A DNA stretch of 64,000 bases from Roseibacterium beibuensis (GTDB lineage Bacteria > Pseudomonadota > Alphaproteobacteria > Rhodobacterales > Rhodobacteraceae), in the NCBI RefSeq assembly GCF_039542305.1, contig NZ_BAABHW010000003.1:1-64000 (forward strand), read 5' to 3'. The translations under genes and the position numbers were made by a program. This document shows positions 15,292 to 23,215 of this stretch, piece by piece (the stretch's first letter is position 1; each line of letters starts with the position of its first letter). The notes under the pieces were generated by a model that made no database searches, was not told where the DNA came from, and was given only the letters and a program-made list of their open reading frames with translations.

Positions 15292-16164
15292 CTAGCTGAT
15301 GATCCCGGCATGGCGCATGGCCGCCTGGATCTTCTGCTTGGTGGTATCGTCGAGGCCGGTCAGCGGCAGGCGCACCTCGTCGGAACATTTGCCAAGAACC
15401 GACAGCCCGTATTTCGCGCCGCAGACGCCCGGTTCGGCAAAGATCGCCTCGTGAAGCGGCATCAGCTTGTCCTGATACTCCAGCGCAGCCGCGAAATCGC
15501 CGGCCAGCGTCGCTTCCTGCATCTCGGCGCAGAGCTTGGGCGCGACATTGGCCGTGACGCTGATGCAGCCTCGTCCACCTTGCGCGTTATAACCCACCGC
15601 CGTGGCATCCTCGCCCGAAAGCTGGATGAAATCGCTGCCGCAGGTGATGCGCTGCTTGGGCACGCGGGCCAGGTCGCCGGTGGCATCCTTGACGCCCACG
15701 ATATTGGGCAGCTTGGACAGCTCACCCATCGTCGCAGGCAGCATGTCGACCACCGAACGCGGCGGGATGTTGTAGATGATGATCGGGATGCCGATCTCGT
15801 TCAGCGCGCTGAAATGGGCGATCAGGCCCTTCTGCGTCGGCTTGTTGTAATAGGGGGTTACGACCAGCGCCGCGTCCGCACCGATCGCCTTGGCATGTTC
15901 GACGAAACGGATGGCCTCGACCGTATTGTTCGACCCGGCCCCGGCGATCACGGGCACCCGGCCGCCCGAGGCCTGCACGACCGCTTCGATCACCTGCTCG
16001 TGCTCGTCATGGCTGAGCGTGGGCGACTCGCCCGTCGTGCCCACCGGAACCAACCCGTGAGAGCCTTCGGCGATCTGCCATTCCACCAGCGATTTGAGCG
16101 CCTCGAAATCCACCTTGCCGTCCGTGAACGGGGTGACGAGGGCGGGCATCGAGCCTTTGAACAT
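15292..16164 (-). CDS. dapA: 4-hydroxy-tetrahydrodipicolinate synthase
   Basis: 290 residues, cytosolic TIM barrel. It condenses pyruvate with aspartate semialdehyde in lysine/DAP synthesis. Key features: VPVGTTGESPTL (residues ~39-50), Y131 in YNIPPRS, and Schiff-base lysine K159 in VGVKDATGD. Start chosen at MFKGSMPALVTPF; upstream in-frame sequence is not homologous. It heads the leftward group with trmO and smpB and is divergent from the lytic transglycosylase. Confidence 0.95.
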   Translation of the reverse strand: MFKGSMPALVTPFTDGKVDFEALKSLVEWQIAEGSHGLVPVGTTGESPTLSHDEHEQVIEAVVQASGGRVPVIAGAGSNNTVEAIRFVEHAKAIGADAALVVTPYYNKPTQKGLIAHFSALNEIGIPIIIYNIPPRSVVDMLPATMGELSKLPNIVGVKDATGDLARVPKQRITCGSDFIQLSGEDATAVGYNAQGGRGCISVTANVAPKLCAEMQEATLAGDFAAALEYQDKLMPLHEAIFAEPGVCGAKYGLSVLGKCSDEVRLPLTGLDDTTKQKIQAAMRHAGIIS

Positions 16165-16325
16165 CGCGCTGGTCCTTTTCCTGATCCGGGGGTGCGGGAG
16201 TGCGCCCCGTCGGCGAATTGCCGCGGAACCTACCCGCGCCATCCGGAATTGCCAAGTTCGTGAGTTGCATGGCACCCATTTGCCTTTATCCTTTTGTCAG
16301 CGCTGAAAATTTGCGGAGGGAGACC

Positions 16326-18278
16326 ATGCGCCGCCTGATCCGTGCCACCTGCCTTGCGCTTGGCGCTGCCGTTTCGGCGGCCCCTGCCCTCGCCGATGCC
16401 GAGGCGCTTGGCCTCGCTCTCGATGCGCTTGCCCAAGGCGATCTCGCTCTGGTGGACGAAGCGGTGGAGGCCATTGACGACCCCGTCGCGCTGGACGTGG
16501 TGGAATGGACGCGGCTGCGCCGTGGCGGGGCCGATTTTGCCGATTACGTCGCTTTTCTGGAGCGCAACCCAGATTGGCCGGGGCTGGAATACCTGCGTGC
16601 GCGGGGCGAACCCTCCATCCCGGTCGATGGCGACCCCGCGCCAGTGCTGGACTATTTCGAAGATCAGGCACCCCAGACCGGCGCAGGCGCATTGGCGCTT
16701 GCCCTTGCACTGGAAGCGGCGGGCGATACCGAGGCCGCCCATGCCGAGGCCATCCGCGCCTGGACCACGATGACGATGACCGGCACCGAAGCCGGCAACC
16801 TGCGCGACGCCTACGGATCGGTCCTGAACGACGAAAGCTTGCATCTGCGCCGCCTCGATCACCTGCTTTGGGAAGGGGCCGAGGATCGCGCCCGCGCGAT
16901 GTTCCCCCTGGTTCCCGAGGGATGGCGGGCCCTGGCGGAGGCACGGCTTGCCCTGCGCGAACGCCGCCCCGGAGTCGATGACCTGATCGAAGCGGTCCCC
17001 TCGGACCTGCGCACGCATCCGGGGCTGGCCTTCGAGCGGTTCCTCTGGCGGGTCCGGTCGGGCTTCTGGGACACCGCCGGGGACCTGATGGCCGAACGCT
17101 CGACCTCCGCCGAGGCTTTGGGGCGACCGTCTGCATGGGCCGACAGGCGCGCCGACCTGGCCCGCGATGTTGCCCGCGAAGGGGAGTTCGACCTTTGCTA
17201 CGACTACGCCGCCAACCACTTCCTGAGCCGCGACGTCGATTACCTCGCCTTCGCCGATCTCGAATGGATCGCGGGATACTGCGCCTTGCGGGCCGGGATT
17301 CCCGAAACCGCGATCGGCCATTTCGAAGCCTTCCGCGACACCGTCTTTTCGCCCATCTCGGCGGGTCGGGCCGGCTACTGGCAGGGCCGCGCGCATGAGG
17401 CGCTTGGCAATGAGGCCGAGGCAGCCGAAGCCTATGCGCTGGGTGCCGACTACCAGTCGAGTTTCTACGGCCAGCTTTCCGCCGAGCGCGGCGGGTTGCC
17501 CGTCGACCCCGCCTTTCTGGCCGACGAGGACTACGGCGATTGGCGCAGCGCGGATTTCACCGCCTCCACCGTGTTTCATGCCGCGCTGATCCTGTACGAG
17601 GCCGGCCAGCGCGACCTGAGCGAGCGGTTCCTGACGCATCTGACCGAAAGCCTGACGCGGGACGAGGCCGGGATGCTTGGGGATTTCGCCCTCGATCTTG
17701 GCGAACCGCATCTCGCGCTAATGATCGCCAAGCGCGCCGCGCAAGGAGGCTACGAGATCATGCGCGCCTATTACCCCATTGCCGATCTGGCCGAGGTGGA
17801 TCTGCCCGTGCCCACAGCCTTCGCATTGTCCATCGCGCGGCGCGAATCGGAGTTCGACCCGAACGTGGTCAGCTACGCAGGCGCCATCGGCTTGATGCAG
17901 GTGATGCCCGGCACCGGATCGGACACGGCAGCCTTGCTGGGCATTCCGTTTTCCGAAGCGCGGCTACGGACCGACCCGGATTACAACCTGCTGCTCGGAT
18001 CGACCTATATCGCCGGCCTGATCGAGCGCTATGGCGGGAACCCCGTTCTGGTCTCGGCGGGGTACAATGCCGGGCCGGGGCGGGCGAACCAGTGGGTCGA
18101 ACGCTTCGGCGATCCCCGCGGACTGGACGAGGACGCGATCATCGACTGGATCGAGGCAATCCCGTTTTCCGAAACCCGCAATTACATCATGCGCGTGACC
18201 GAAAGCCTGCCGATCTACGAGGCGCAACTGACCGGTGCCCTTCCGACTCTCGGCCTGGCCGAGCGTCTGGCGCAGTAA
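16326..18278 (+). CDS. Soluble lytic murein transglycosylase (Slt-type)
   Basis: 650 residues. It cleaves peptidoglycan glycan strands in the periplasm to 1,6-anhydro products. An N-terminal signal peptide (LIRATCLALGAAVSAAPALA) is followed by a long alpha-superhelical region, then the SLT domain from ~495. The catalytic glutamate is E507 in ARRESEFDP, with GAIGLMQVMPGT and AGYNAGPGRANQW as family motifs. The start follows a GGAGGGAG site. Length is typical of Slt70-like enzymes. The 100 bp between its stop and the IS shows no gene. Confidence 0.92.
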   Translation: MRRLIRATCLALGAAVSAAPALADAEALGLALDALAQGDLALVDEAVEAIDDPVALDVVEWTRLRRGGADFADYVAFLERNPDWPGLEYLRARGEPSIPVDGDPAPVLDYFEDQAPQTGAGALALALALEAAGDTEAAHAEAIRAWTTMTMTGTEAGNLRDAYGSVLNDESLHLRRLDHLLWEGAEDRARAMFPLVPEGWRALAEARLALRERRPGVDDLIEAVPSDLRTHPGLAFERFLWRVRSGFWDTAGDLMAERSTSAEALGRPSAWADRRADLARDVAREGEFDLCYDYAANHFLSRDVDYLAFADLEWIAGYCALRAGIPETAIGHFEAFRDTVFSPISAGRAGYWQGRAHEALGNEAEAAEAYALGADYQSSFYGQLSAERGGLPVDPAFLADEDYGDWRSADFTASTVFHAALILYEAGQRDLSERFLTHLTESLTRDEAGMLGDFALDLGEPHLALMIAKRAAQGGYEIMRAYYPIADLAEVDLPVPTAFALSIARRESEFDPNVVSYAGAIGLMQVMPGTGSDTAALLGIPFSEARLRTDPDYNLLLGSTYIAGLIERYGGNPVLVSAGYNAGPGRANQWVERFGDPRGLDEDAIIDWIEAIPFSETRNYIMRVTESLPIYEAQLTGALPTLGLAERLAQ

Positions 18279-18378
18279 TCGGCGACTGGAAGCTAGCGCC
18301 CAAGGCGCGGGCGATCGCCCCAAGGGGGCGTGAGGCCGCGCCTCCCCCCGGCGGCGTCGAAGACGGCGCAATCCCTAG

Positions 18379-19214
18379 GGCGCGTACTCAATAATGGGAT
18401 TCCCGTTTGTGCCTTGTCGTGCTTCACTTCTGGCGAAATCGGGAGGGTTTGATGGCACGGTACGATTTGAGTGACGAGGAATGGCAGCTTGTTGAGCCGT
18501 TGTTGCCGCGCCCCGGGAAGGGCCGGCGTCGTGTTGATGACCGGCGGGTGACGAACGGGATATTCTACGTGTTGCGGACCGGCGCGCCGTGGCGCGACCT
18601 GCCGGAGCGATATGGCCCTTACACCACTGTCTACAACCGGTTCAACCGCTGGGCCAAGCGCGGCATCTGGTTGAAAGTGTTCGAGGAACTGGCACGACGA
18701 TCGCCGCAGTCGCTGCAGTTGATCGACAGTTCCATCGTCCGCGCCCATCAGCACGCCGCAGGCGGAAAAAAGGGGGCGAGGATCACGCCATTGGCCGTTC
18801 TCGTGGCGGACTGAGCACCAAGATCCACGCCGTCGTCGATCAGGACGGTTTGCCGGTCCGGCTGCACATCACCGCCGGGCAGGCCTCCGACAAGACGGTG
18901 GCTCCATTGCTCCTCGACGAACTGCCCCCCGGCATCGTCGTCGCAGACCGGGGTTACGACAGCTTGGCCCTGGTAGAGCGGGTGGCGGCGCGGGGGGGGG
19001 GCGAGGCGCATATCCCGACACAGAGCCGCGTCCGCTTGCAACGCAGCGTCCCGCCTGATCTCTACCGCCGTCGCAATCTCGTTGAACGATACTTCTGCAA
19101 ACTCAAGCAATTCCGCCGTATCGCCACACGCTTCGAAAAGCACGCAGTCAACTTCCTAGCAGCGGTCGCCCTGGCATCCGCTCGCATTTGGTTGCGATCA
19201 ATTGAGTCCGCGCC
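18379..19214 (+). mobile_element. IS5-family, IS427-type insertion sequence, 836 bp with CTAG target duplication
   Basis: Terminal inverted repeats are GGCGCGTACTCAAT on the left and GGCGCGGACTCAAT (complement) on the right, one mismatch in 14. The element is flanked by direct CTAG repeats at 18375-18378 and 19215-19218, the 4-bp target duplication typical of this group. Size and two overlapping transposase frames fit an IS427 relative. It appears intact and sits immediately beside the convergent EamA transporter gene, whose stop codon is inside the right-hand CTAG. Confidence 0.9.
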
Positions 19215-19218
19215 CTAG
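18452..19218 (+). CDS. IS5/IS427-type transposase made by programmed -1 frameshift
   Basis: The first frame starts MARYDLSDEEWQLVEPLLP (18452) and reads to 18814. The second frame, in -1 register, carries GGLSTKIHAVVDQDG, VVADRGYDS, the NLVERYFCKLKQFRRIATR motif with catalytic Glu and continues to 19218. At 18766-18772 the sequence A-AAA-AAG is a classic -1 slippery heptamer in the overlap; the fused protein supplies the complete DDE domain. A run of ten G at 18992-19001 lies inside the second frame. The stop TAG (19216-19218) is not part of the IS itself but of the duplicated CTAG target. Probably functional. Confidence 0.85.
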
Positions 19219-20090
19219 GCGCCGAGTTCTTTCTGACGTTGCCGCCATAGCGTGAAGAGTCCCGCGGCAACCACCAGCGTGGCCCCGATCACCACGTTCG
19301 CCTCCAGCGTTTCGCCGAAGACGATCAACCCCAGGGCGGCTGCGAAGACCAGTTGCAGGTAGGCGAAGGGCTGCACGGCGCTCGCCTCGGCCAGTTCATA
19401 GGTCTTGATCAGCAGGAAATGCCCGCCCGCACCGGTCACGCATAACAGCGCCATCCACGCCCAGTCGGGGCCGGTCATCGGCTCCCAGAACCAGAGGCCC
19501 ACGGCGGTCATCACGACGGCCCCGGTGGTCCCCGTCCAGAAAAAACTGGTCGCCGCCGAGTCCTTGCGCGCGACGTAGCGCGTCAGCAGACCGTAAAGCG
19601 CGAACATGAAGGCCGAGGCCAGCGGCACCAGCGCCTCGACCTGGAAGACGCGCATACCCGGTTGCAGGATGATCAGCACGCCGACGAAGCCCACGGCGAT
19701 GGCGGCCCACCGCCGCCAGCCCACCTTTTCGCCCAGCACCGGCCCCGAGAGCGCGGCAATCAAGAGCGGGTAGGAGGTGAACACCGCGTGGCTTTCGATC
19801 AGACCCAGCAGGACGAAGGCCAAAACCATCACGCAGATCTCGGTCGCCAGCAAGACACCCCGGAAGATCTGCAAGATCGGCTGTTCGGTCGCCGCGGCCG
19901 CACGCACGCCGCCTGCCTTGCGCACGGCGACGGCAATGACGAAGGCCGCGAAGAACCAGTAGCGGATCATCACGACCATCAGCACGTTGTATTCCCCGGC
20001 AAGGTGGCGGCTGATCCCGTCCTGCATGGCGAAGACGAAGGTCGTGGCCACCATCAGCCAGATGCCCAGACGCGTGTTGTCCGCGCTCAT
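19215..20090 (-). CDS. EamA/DMT family transporter
   Basis: 291 residues, about ten TM helices in two EamA repeats (MVATTFVFAMQDGISRHL; later AFMFALYGLLTRYVARK). Substrate unknown; family members export amino acids or metabolites. The ATG overlaps the mnmD stop (ATGA), so it is translationally coupled with mnmD. Its last codons read LGA then TAG; that TAG lies in the CTAG target of the neighbouring IS and is recreated by the duplication, so the protein is complete. Confidence 0.82.
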   Translation of the reverse strand: MSADNTRLGIWLMVATTFVFAMQDGISRHLAGEYNVLMVVMIRYWFFAAFVIAVAVRKAGGVRAAAATEQPILQIFRGVLLATEICVMVLAFVLLGLIESHAVFTSYPLLIAALSGPVLGEKVGWRRWAAIAVGFVGVLIILQPGMRVFQVEALVPLASAFMFALYGLLTRYVARKDSAATSFFWTGTTGAVVMTAVGLWFWEPMTGPDWAWMALLCVTGAGGHFLLIKTYELAEASAVQPFAYLQLVFAAALGLIVFGETLEANVVIGATLVVAAGLFTLWRQRQKELGA

Positions 20091-20764
20091 GGCTTTACCC
20101 CGATGCTCATGTGCCGTTTGCGCCCGTAGCCCGTCCGGCGCTCGACGCGGAACCCGGCGTCGCCCAAGGCGCGCCGCACCGCCCCGGCGGCGGAGTAGGT
20201 GGCGAAACTGCCCCCCGGTGCCGTGTGATCGAAGACCGCCTGCATCAGGCCCGGTTCCCACAACTCGGGGTTCTTGGCGGGCGAGAACCCGTCGAGGAAC
20301 CAGGCATCGGCAACCCCACCCCACGCCGGCACCGTTTTTCGTGCGTCGCCCACGACCAGCGTGAAATCCAGTGTCGGGGTTTCTATGCGCCCCAAGCCGG
20401 ACAGCGCCCCTGCGATCAGCGGGGCCAGACCCTCGGCTTCGGGGAAATGAGCCAAGGCACGCAGCGCCCCTCCGGGAGAAACCGGAAATGCCTCGAAACT
20501 GGTGACGGTTAGCGGGCCGGCAGTACCAGACGCCACCCAGGCCTCGTGCACGGCGACCAGGTTCAACCCCGTTCCGAACCCAAGCTCGGCCACGCGGAAC
20601 CCCGGCGCGAACCGCGCGGGCAGGTCGTTGCCGGACAGGAACACGTGCCGCGTCTCGGCCAGGCCGTTCTCAAGCGAATAGAACGGATCGTCGAACAAGG
20701 TCGAGACCGGCACGCCCTCGCGCCAGTCCAGCCTGTGCCCATCCGTTCTCTGGTTCTCCGCCAT
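20087..20764 (-). CDS. mnmD: tRNA 5-methylaminomethyl-2-thiouridine methyltransferase MnmD (stand-alone)
   Basis: 225 residues. Methyltransferase DUF752 family: DPFYSLENGLAETRHVFLSG near the N-terminus, the SAM site ELGFGTGLNLV, and DAWFLDGFSPAKNPELW (catalytic DGFSPAKNP motif). In E. coli this activity is the N-terminal half of bifunctional MnmC; here only that half is present. The divergent FAD oxidoreductase 59 bp away may be the other half. It methylates nm5s2U34 to mnm5s2U34 in tRNAs. Confidence 0.88.
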   Translation of the reverse strand: MAENQRTDGHRLDWREGVPVSTLFDDPFYSLENGLAETRHVFLSGNDLPARFAPGFRVAELGFGTGLNLVAVHEAWVASGTAGPLTVTSFEAFPVSPGGALRALAHFPEAEGLAPLIAGALSGLGRIETPTLDFTLVVGDARKTVPAWGGVADAWFLDGFSPAKNPELWEPGLMQAVFDHTAPGGSFATYSAAGAVRRALGDAGFRVERRTGYGRKRHMSIGVKP

Positions 20765-20823
20765 CGGCTCGCCTACAACCCGGCCCAACGCGCGGAGACT
20801 TAACCGAACGGAGACCATGCGCA

Positions 20824-21861
20824 ATGAGGGACATCACCATATTCGGAGCGGGAGCCTTCGGGCTTGCCATCGCCTGGGCCTGCACGGCGCGCGGCGCGTC
20901 GGTGCGGGTGATCGACCCGAATGGCGTGGGCAAAGGTGCGTCGAACGGCCTGGTCGGCGCGCTTGCGCCCCATGTTCCGGAGAACTGGAACGACAAGAAG
21001 GAAATCCAGTTCCAAAGCCTCGACATGGCCGACGCCTTCTGGTCCGAGGCGGCCGAGGTCGCCGGTCAGGACGCGGGCTTTGCCCGCCTTGGCCGCGTCC
21101 AGCCCCTGATGGATGATCGCGCGGTGGAGCTTGCCCGCGCCCGCGCGGAATCGGCGAAAGAGCTTTGGAAAGGCCGCTATGACTGGACTGTCATCCCCGC
21201 CGATGACGCAGGCATCCCGGTTGCATCGCCCACCGGTCTGGTGATCCATGACACGCTGACCGCCCGAATGCATCCGCGCCGCGCCACCGCCACTCTGGCC
21301 GAAGCGCTGCGCCGCAAGGGGGCGGAAATCCTGCCCGAGGGTGAGGCCGAGGGCACCGTGATCCATGCCACCGGCATCGCCGGGCTGTTGGAACTGAACG
21401 GGCTGGCAGGGCAAAAGACCATCGGCTCGCCGGTCAAGGGACAGGCCGCGCTTCTGGATGCGGACCTGCGGGATTGTGCCCAGGTATTCGCGGAAACCGT
21501 CCTGATCGTGCCGCACGCAGATGGCACGACGGGGGTCGGCTCCACCTCGGAACGTGACTTCGATGCGCCTGACACCACCGATGAACAGTTGGACGCCGTG
21601 ATCGCCAAGGCGCGCGCGGTTTGCCCGGCGCTGGCCGACGCCCCGGTGATCGACCGTTGGGCAGGCCTGCGTCCGCGCGCCCGGTCTCGCGCGCCGATGC
21701 TTGGCGCCCATCCGCTCCATGACGGCCAGTACATCGCCAATGGCGGGTTCAAGATCGGTTTCGGCATGGCCCCCATCGTGGCCCGGATGATGGCCGATCT
21801 TGTCCTTGATGGCAGGGACACCATCCCCGATCTCTTCAAACCCGAGGCGAGTTTTCGGTGA
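20824..21861 (+). CDS. FAD-dependent oxidoreductase (DAO type), possible MnmC2 counterpart
   Basis: 345 residues. The dinucleotide-binding motif GAGAFGLAIAWACTARGASV (residues 8-27) is followed by a DAO fold ending IANGGFKIGFGMAP, the usual glycine-rich FAD C-terminal motif. Its position divergent to mnmD suggests it could be the FAD domain of MnmC, which removes the carboxymethyl group from cmnm5U34. A glycine/sarcosine or other amine oxidase is the alternative. The next gene begins inside its stop codon (GTGA). Cytosolic. Confidence 0.7.
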   Translation: MRDITIFGAGAFGLAIAWACTARGASVRVIDPNGVGKGASNGLVGALAPHVPENWNDKKEIQFQSLDMADAFWSEAAEVAGQDAGFARLGRVQPLMDDRAVELARARAESAKELWKGRYDWTVIPADDAGIPVASPTGLVIHDTLTARMHPRRATATLAEALRRKGAEILPEGEAEGTVIHATGIAGLLELNGLAGQKTIGSPVKGQAALLDADLRDCAQVFAETVLIVPHADGTTGVGSTSERDFDAPDTTDEQLDAVIAKARAVCPALADAPVIDRWAGLRPRARSRAPMLGAHPLHDGQYIANGGFKIGFGMAPIVARMMADLVLDGRDTIPDLFKPEASFR

Positions 21862-22604
21862 CGGCGCTTCTGCCGGACCTGTCGGCATCTGGCTGGGCGT
21901 TTGCAGCGCTGTCCGTCGCCCTCGCCGCCGCCTTGCAACGGATCACGGGGCAGGGTTTCGGGATGGTCGCCGCCCCGCTTCTGGCGCTGATCGTGCCGGA
22001 GCTTTTGCCCACGCTCCTCCTCATCCTCGGGGCCTTTGTCGGGTGGCGCGCCGTGCGGGCCGATCGAAGCGCCATTACGCTTGCCGAACTGCCGCCGGGC
22101 TTCGCGGGGCGGGCGCTTGGCGCGGTCTTGGCGGCATGGCTGGCGGCGGCCCTGATCGGATCGGAGGGCATAGGGCTTGCCATCGCGGGCATCGTCTATC
22201 TCGCCATCGCGCTGTCGCTGATTGGCATACGGATCGCCATATCGCCCCAATCGCTTTTCGGCGCGGGGCTGACCGCCGGGCTGATGGGGACGCTGACAGC
22301 CATCGGCGCACCGCCCATGGCGCTGCTTTACCAGCACGAAGAGCGAACCAGATCGGCAGCGATGCAGAACAGCTTTTTCATGTTCGGCATGATCGTCAGC
22401 CTCGCAGCCCTGGCGTGGCAGGGGCTGGTGCGCGCCGAACACATGGTGGCCGCGCTGGTTCTGAGCCCTGCGACCCTTTTCGGGCTTTGGGTGGCCACAC
22501 CGCTTTCGCGCCTTCTTGGCAAGACGCCCGCGCGACCGATTGCCCTTGGCCTTGCCGGAGCATCCGCCACGATCCTGCTGATCCGGTCACTGGCAGCAGG
22601 TTAG
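21858..22604 (+). CDS. TSUP family (TauE/SafE) membrane transporter
   Basis: 248 residues, seven to eight TM helices. TSUP repeats are visible: RITGQGFGMVAAPLLALI and GLTAGLMGTLTAIGAPPMALLYQ. Proteins of this family move sulfite, sulfonates or other organic anions across the inner membrane. The GTG start overlaps the oxidoreductase stop, so the two are coupled. Substrate not deducible. Confidence 0.8.
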   Translation: MTALLPDLSASGWAFAALSVALAAALQRITGQGFGMVAAPLLALIVPELLPTLLLILGAFVGWRAVRADRSAITLAELPPGFAGRALGAVLAAWLAAALIGSEGIGLAIAGIVYLAIALSLIGIRIAISPQSLFGAGLTAGLMGTLTAIGAPPMALLYQHEERTRSAAMQNSFFMFGMIVSLAALAWQGLVRAEHMVAALVLSPATLFGLWVATPLSRLLGKTPARPIALGLAGASATILLIRSLAAG

Positions 22605-22615
22605 AGCCCCCTTGT

Positions 22616-23161
22616 TCACGCCCGCGTCGCCTCGGCCTTGAGGCGCGTCATCAGCCCCTCAAGCGCCTTGAGGTTGATCTCGTTGATCAGGCGGCCCTCA
22701 TCGTCGAACTGGGCATTGGTATTGCCCACCAGCACCTCGGGCCCTTGCAGGATCAGCGGCTGAAACGGGACCAGGGCAAGGCGCAATGAGAACTGGGTAC
22801 GCTCACCGCCCGCGCGCCCGCCCGCCGCGGACATGATCGCAACCGGCTTGTCCTTCCACGGATTGCCCTCGGCCCGGCTGACCCAGTCGAGCGCGTTCTT
22901 GAGAACACCCGACAGCGCCTTGTTGTATTCGGGGCCAGCGATCACCACCGCATCGGCCTGCGCGATCTGGTCGGCCAGCGCCTGCACCTCGGGCGGGATG
23001 CCCTCGGCGTCTTCGAGATCCCCATCATAGAGCGGCAGGCGAAGGTTGCCGACCACGAACTCCTCCGGGTCGTAAAGCCGCGCGGCCTCGAGCATCAGCT
23101 TCCGATTGTAGGATCCCGCCCGAAGCGAGCCGCAAATTCCCAAGAGCCTGCCACTGGACAA
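22616..23161 (-). CDS. NAD(P)H-dependent FMN reductase
   Basis: 181 residues, flavodoxin-like. The FMN phosphate loop is GSLRAGSYNRKLMLEA (residues 11-26); GPEYNKALSGVLKNALDWVSR is the ribityl/isoalloxazine region typical of SsuE/ArsH-type reductases. It reduces flavin, quinones or azo compounds in the cytosol. It is divergent from the TPP-enzyme gene with 54 bp between starts. Partner unknown. Confidence 0.85.
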   Translation of the reverse strand: MSSGRLLGICGSLRAGSYNRKLMLEAARLYDPEEFVVGNLRLPLYDGDLEDAEGIPPEVQALADQIAQADAVVIAGPEYNKALSGVLKNALDWVSRAEGNPWKDKPVAIMSAAGGRAGGERTQFSLRLALVPFQPLILQGPEVLVGNTNAQFDDEGRLINEINLKALEGLMTRLKAEATRA

Positions 23162-23215
23162 GGTCCCATCCTCCGATCACAAACCACCCCGTCAGAGCTA
23201 TGGCAGGAGAGGGAC

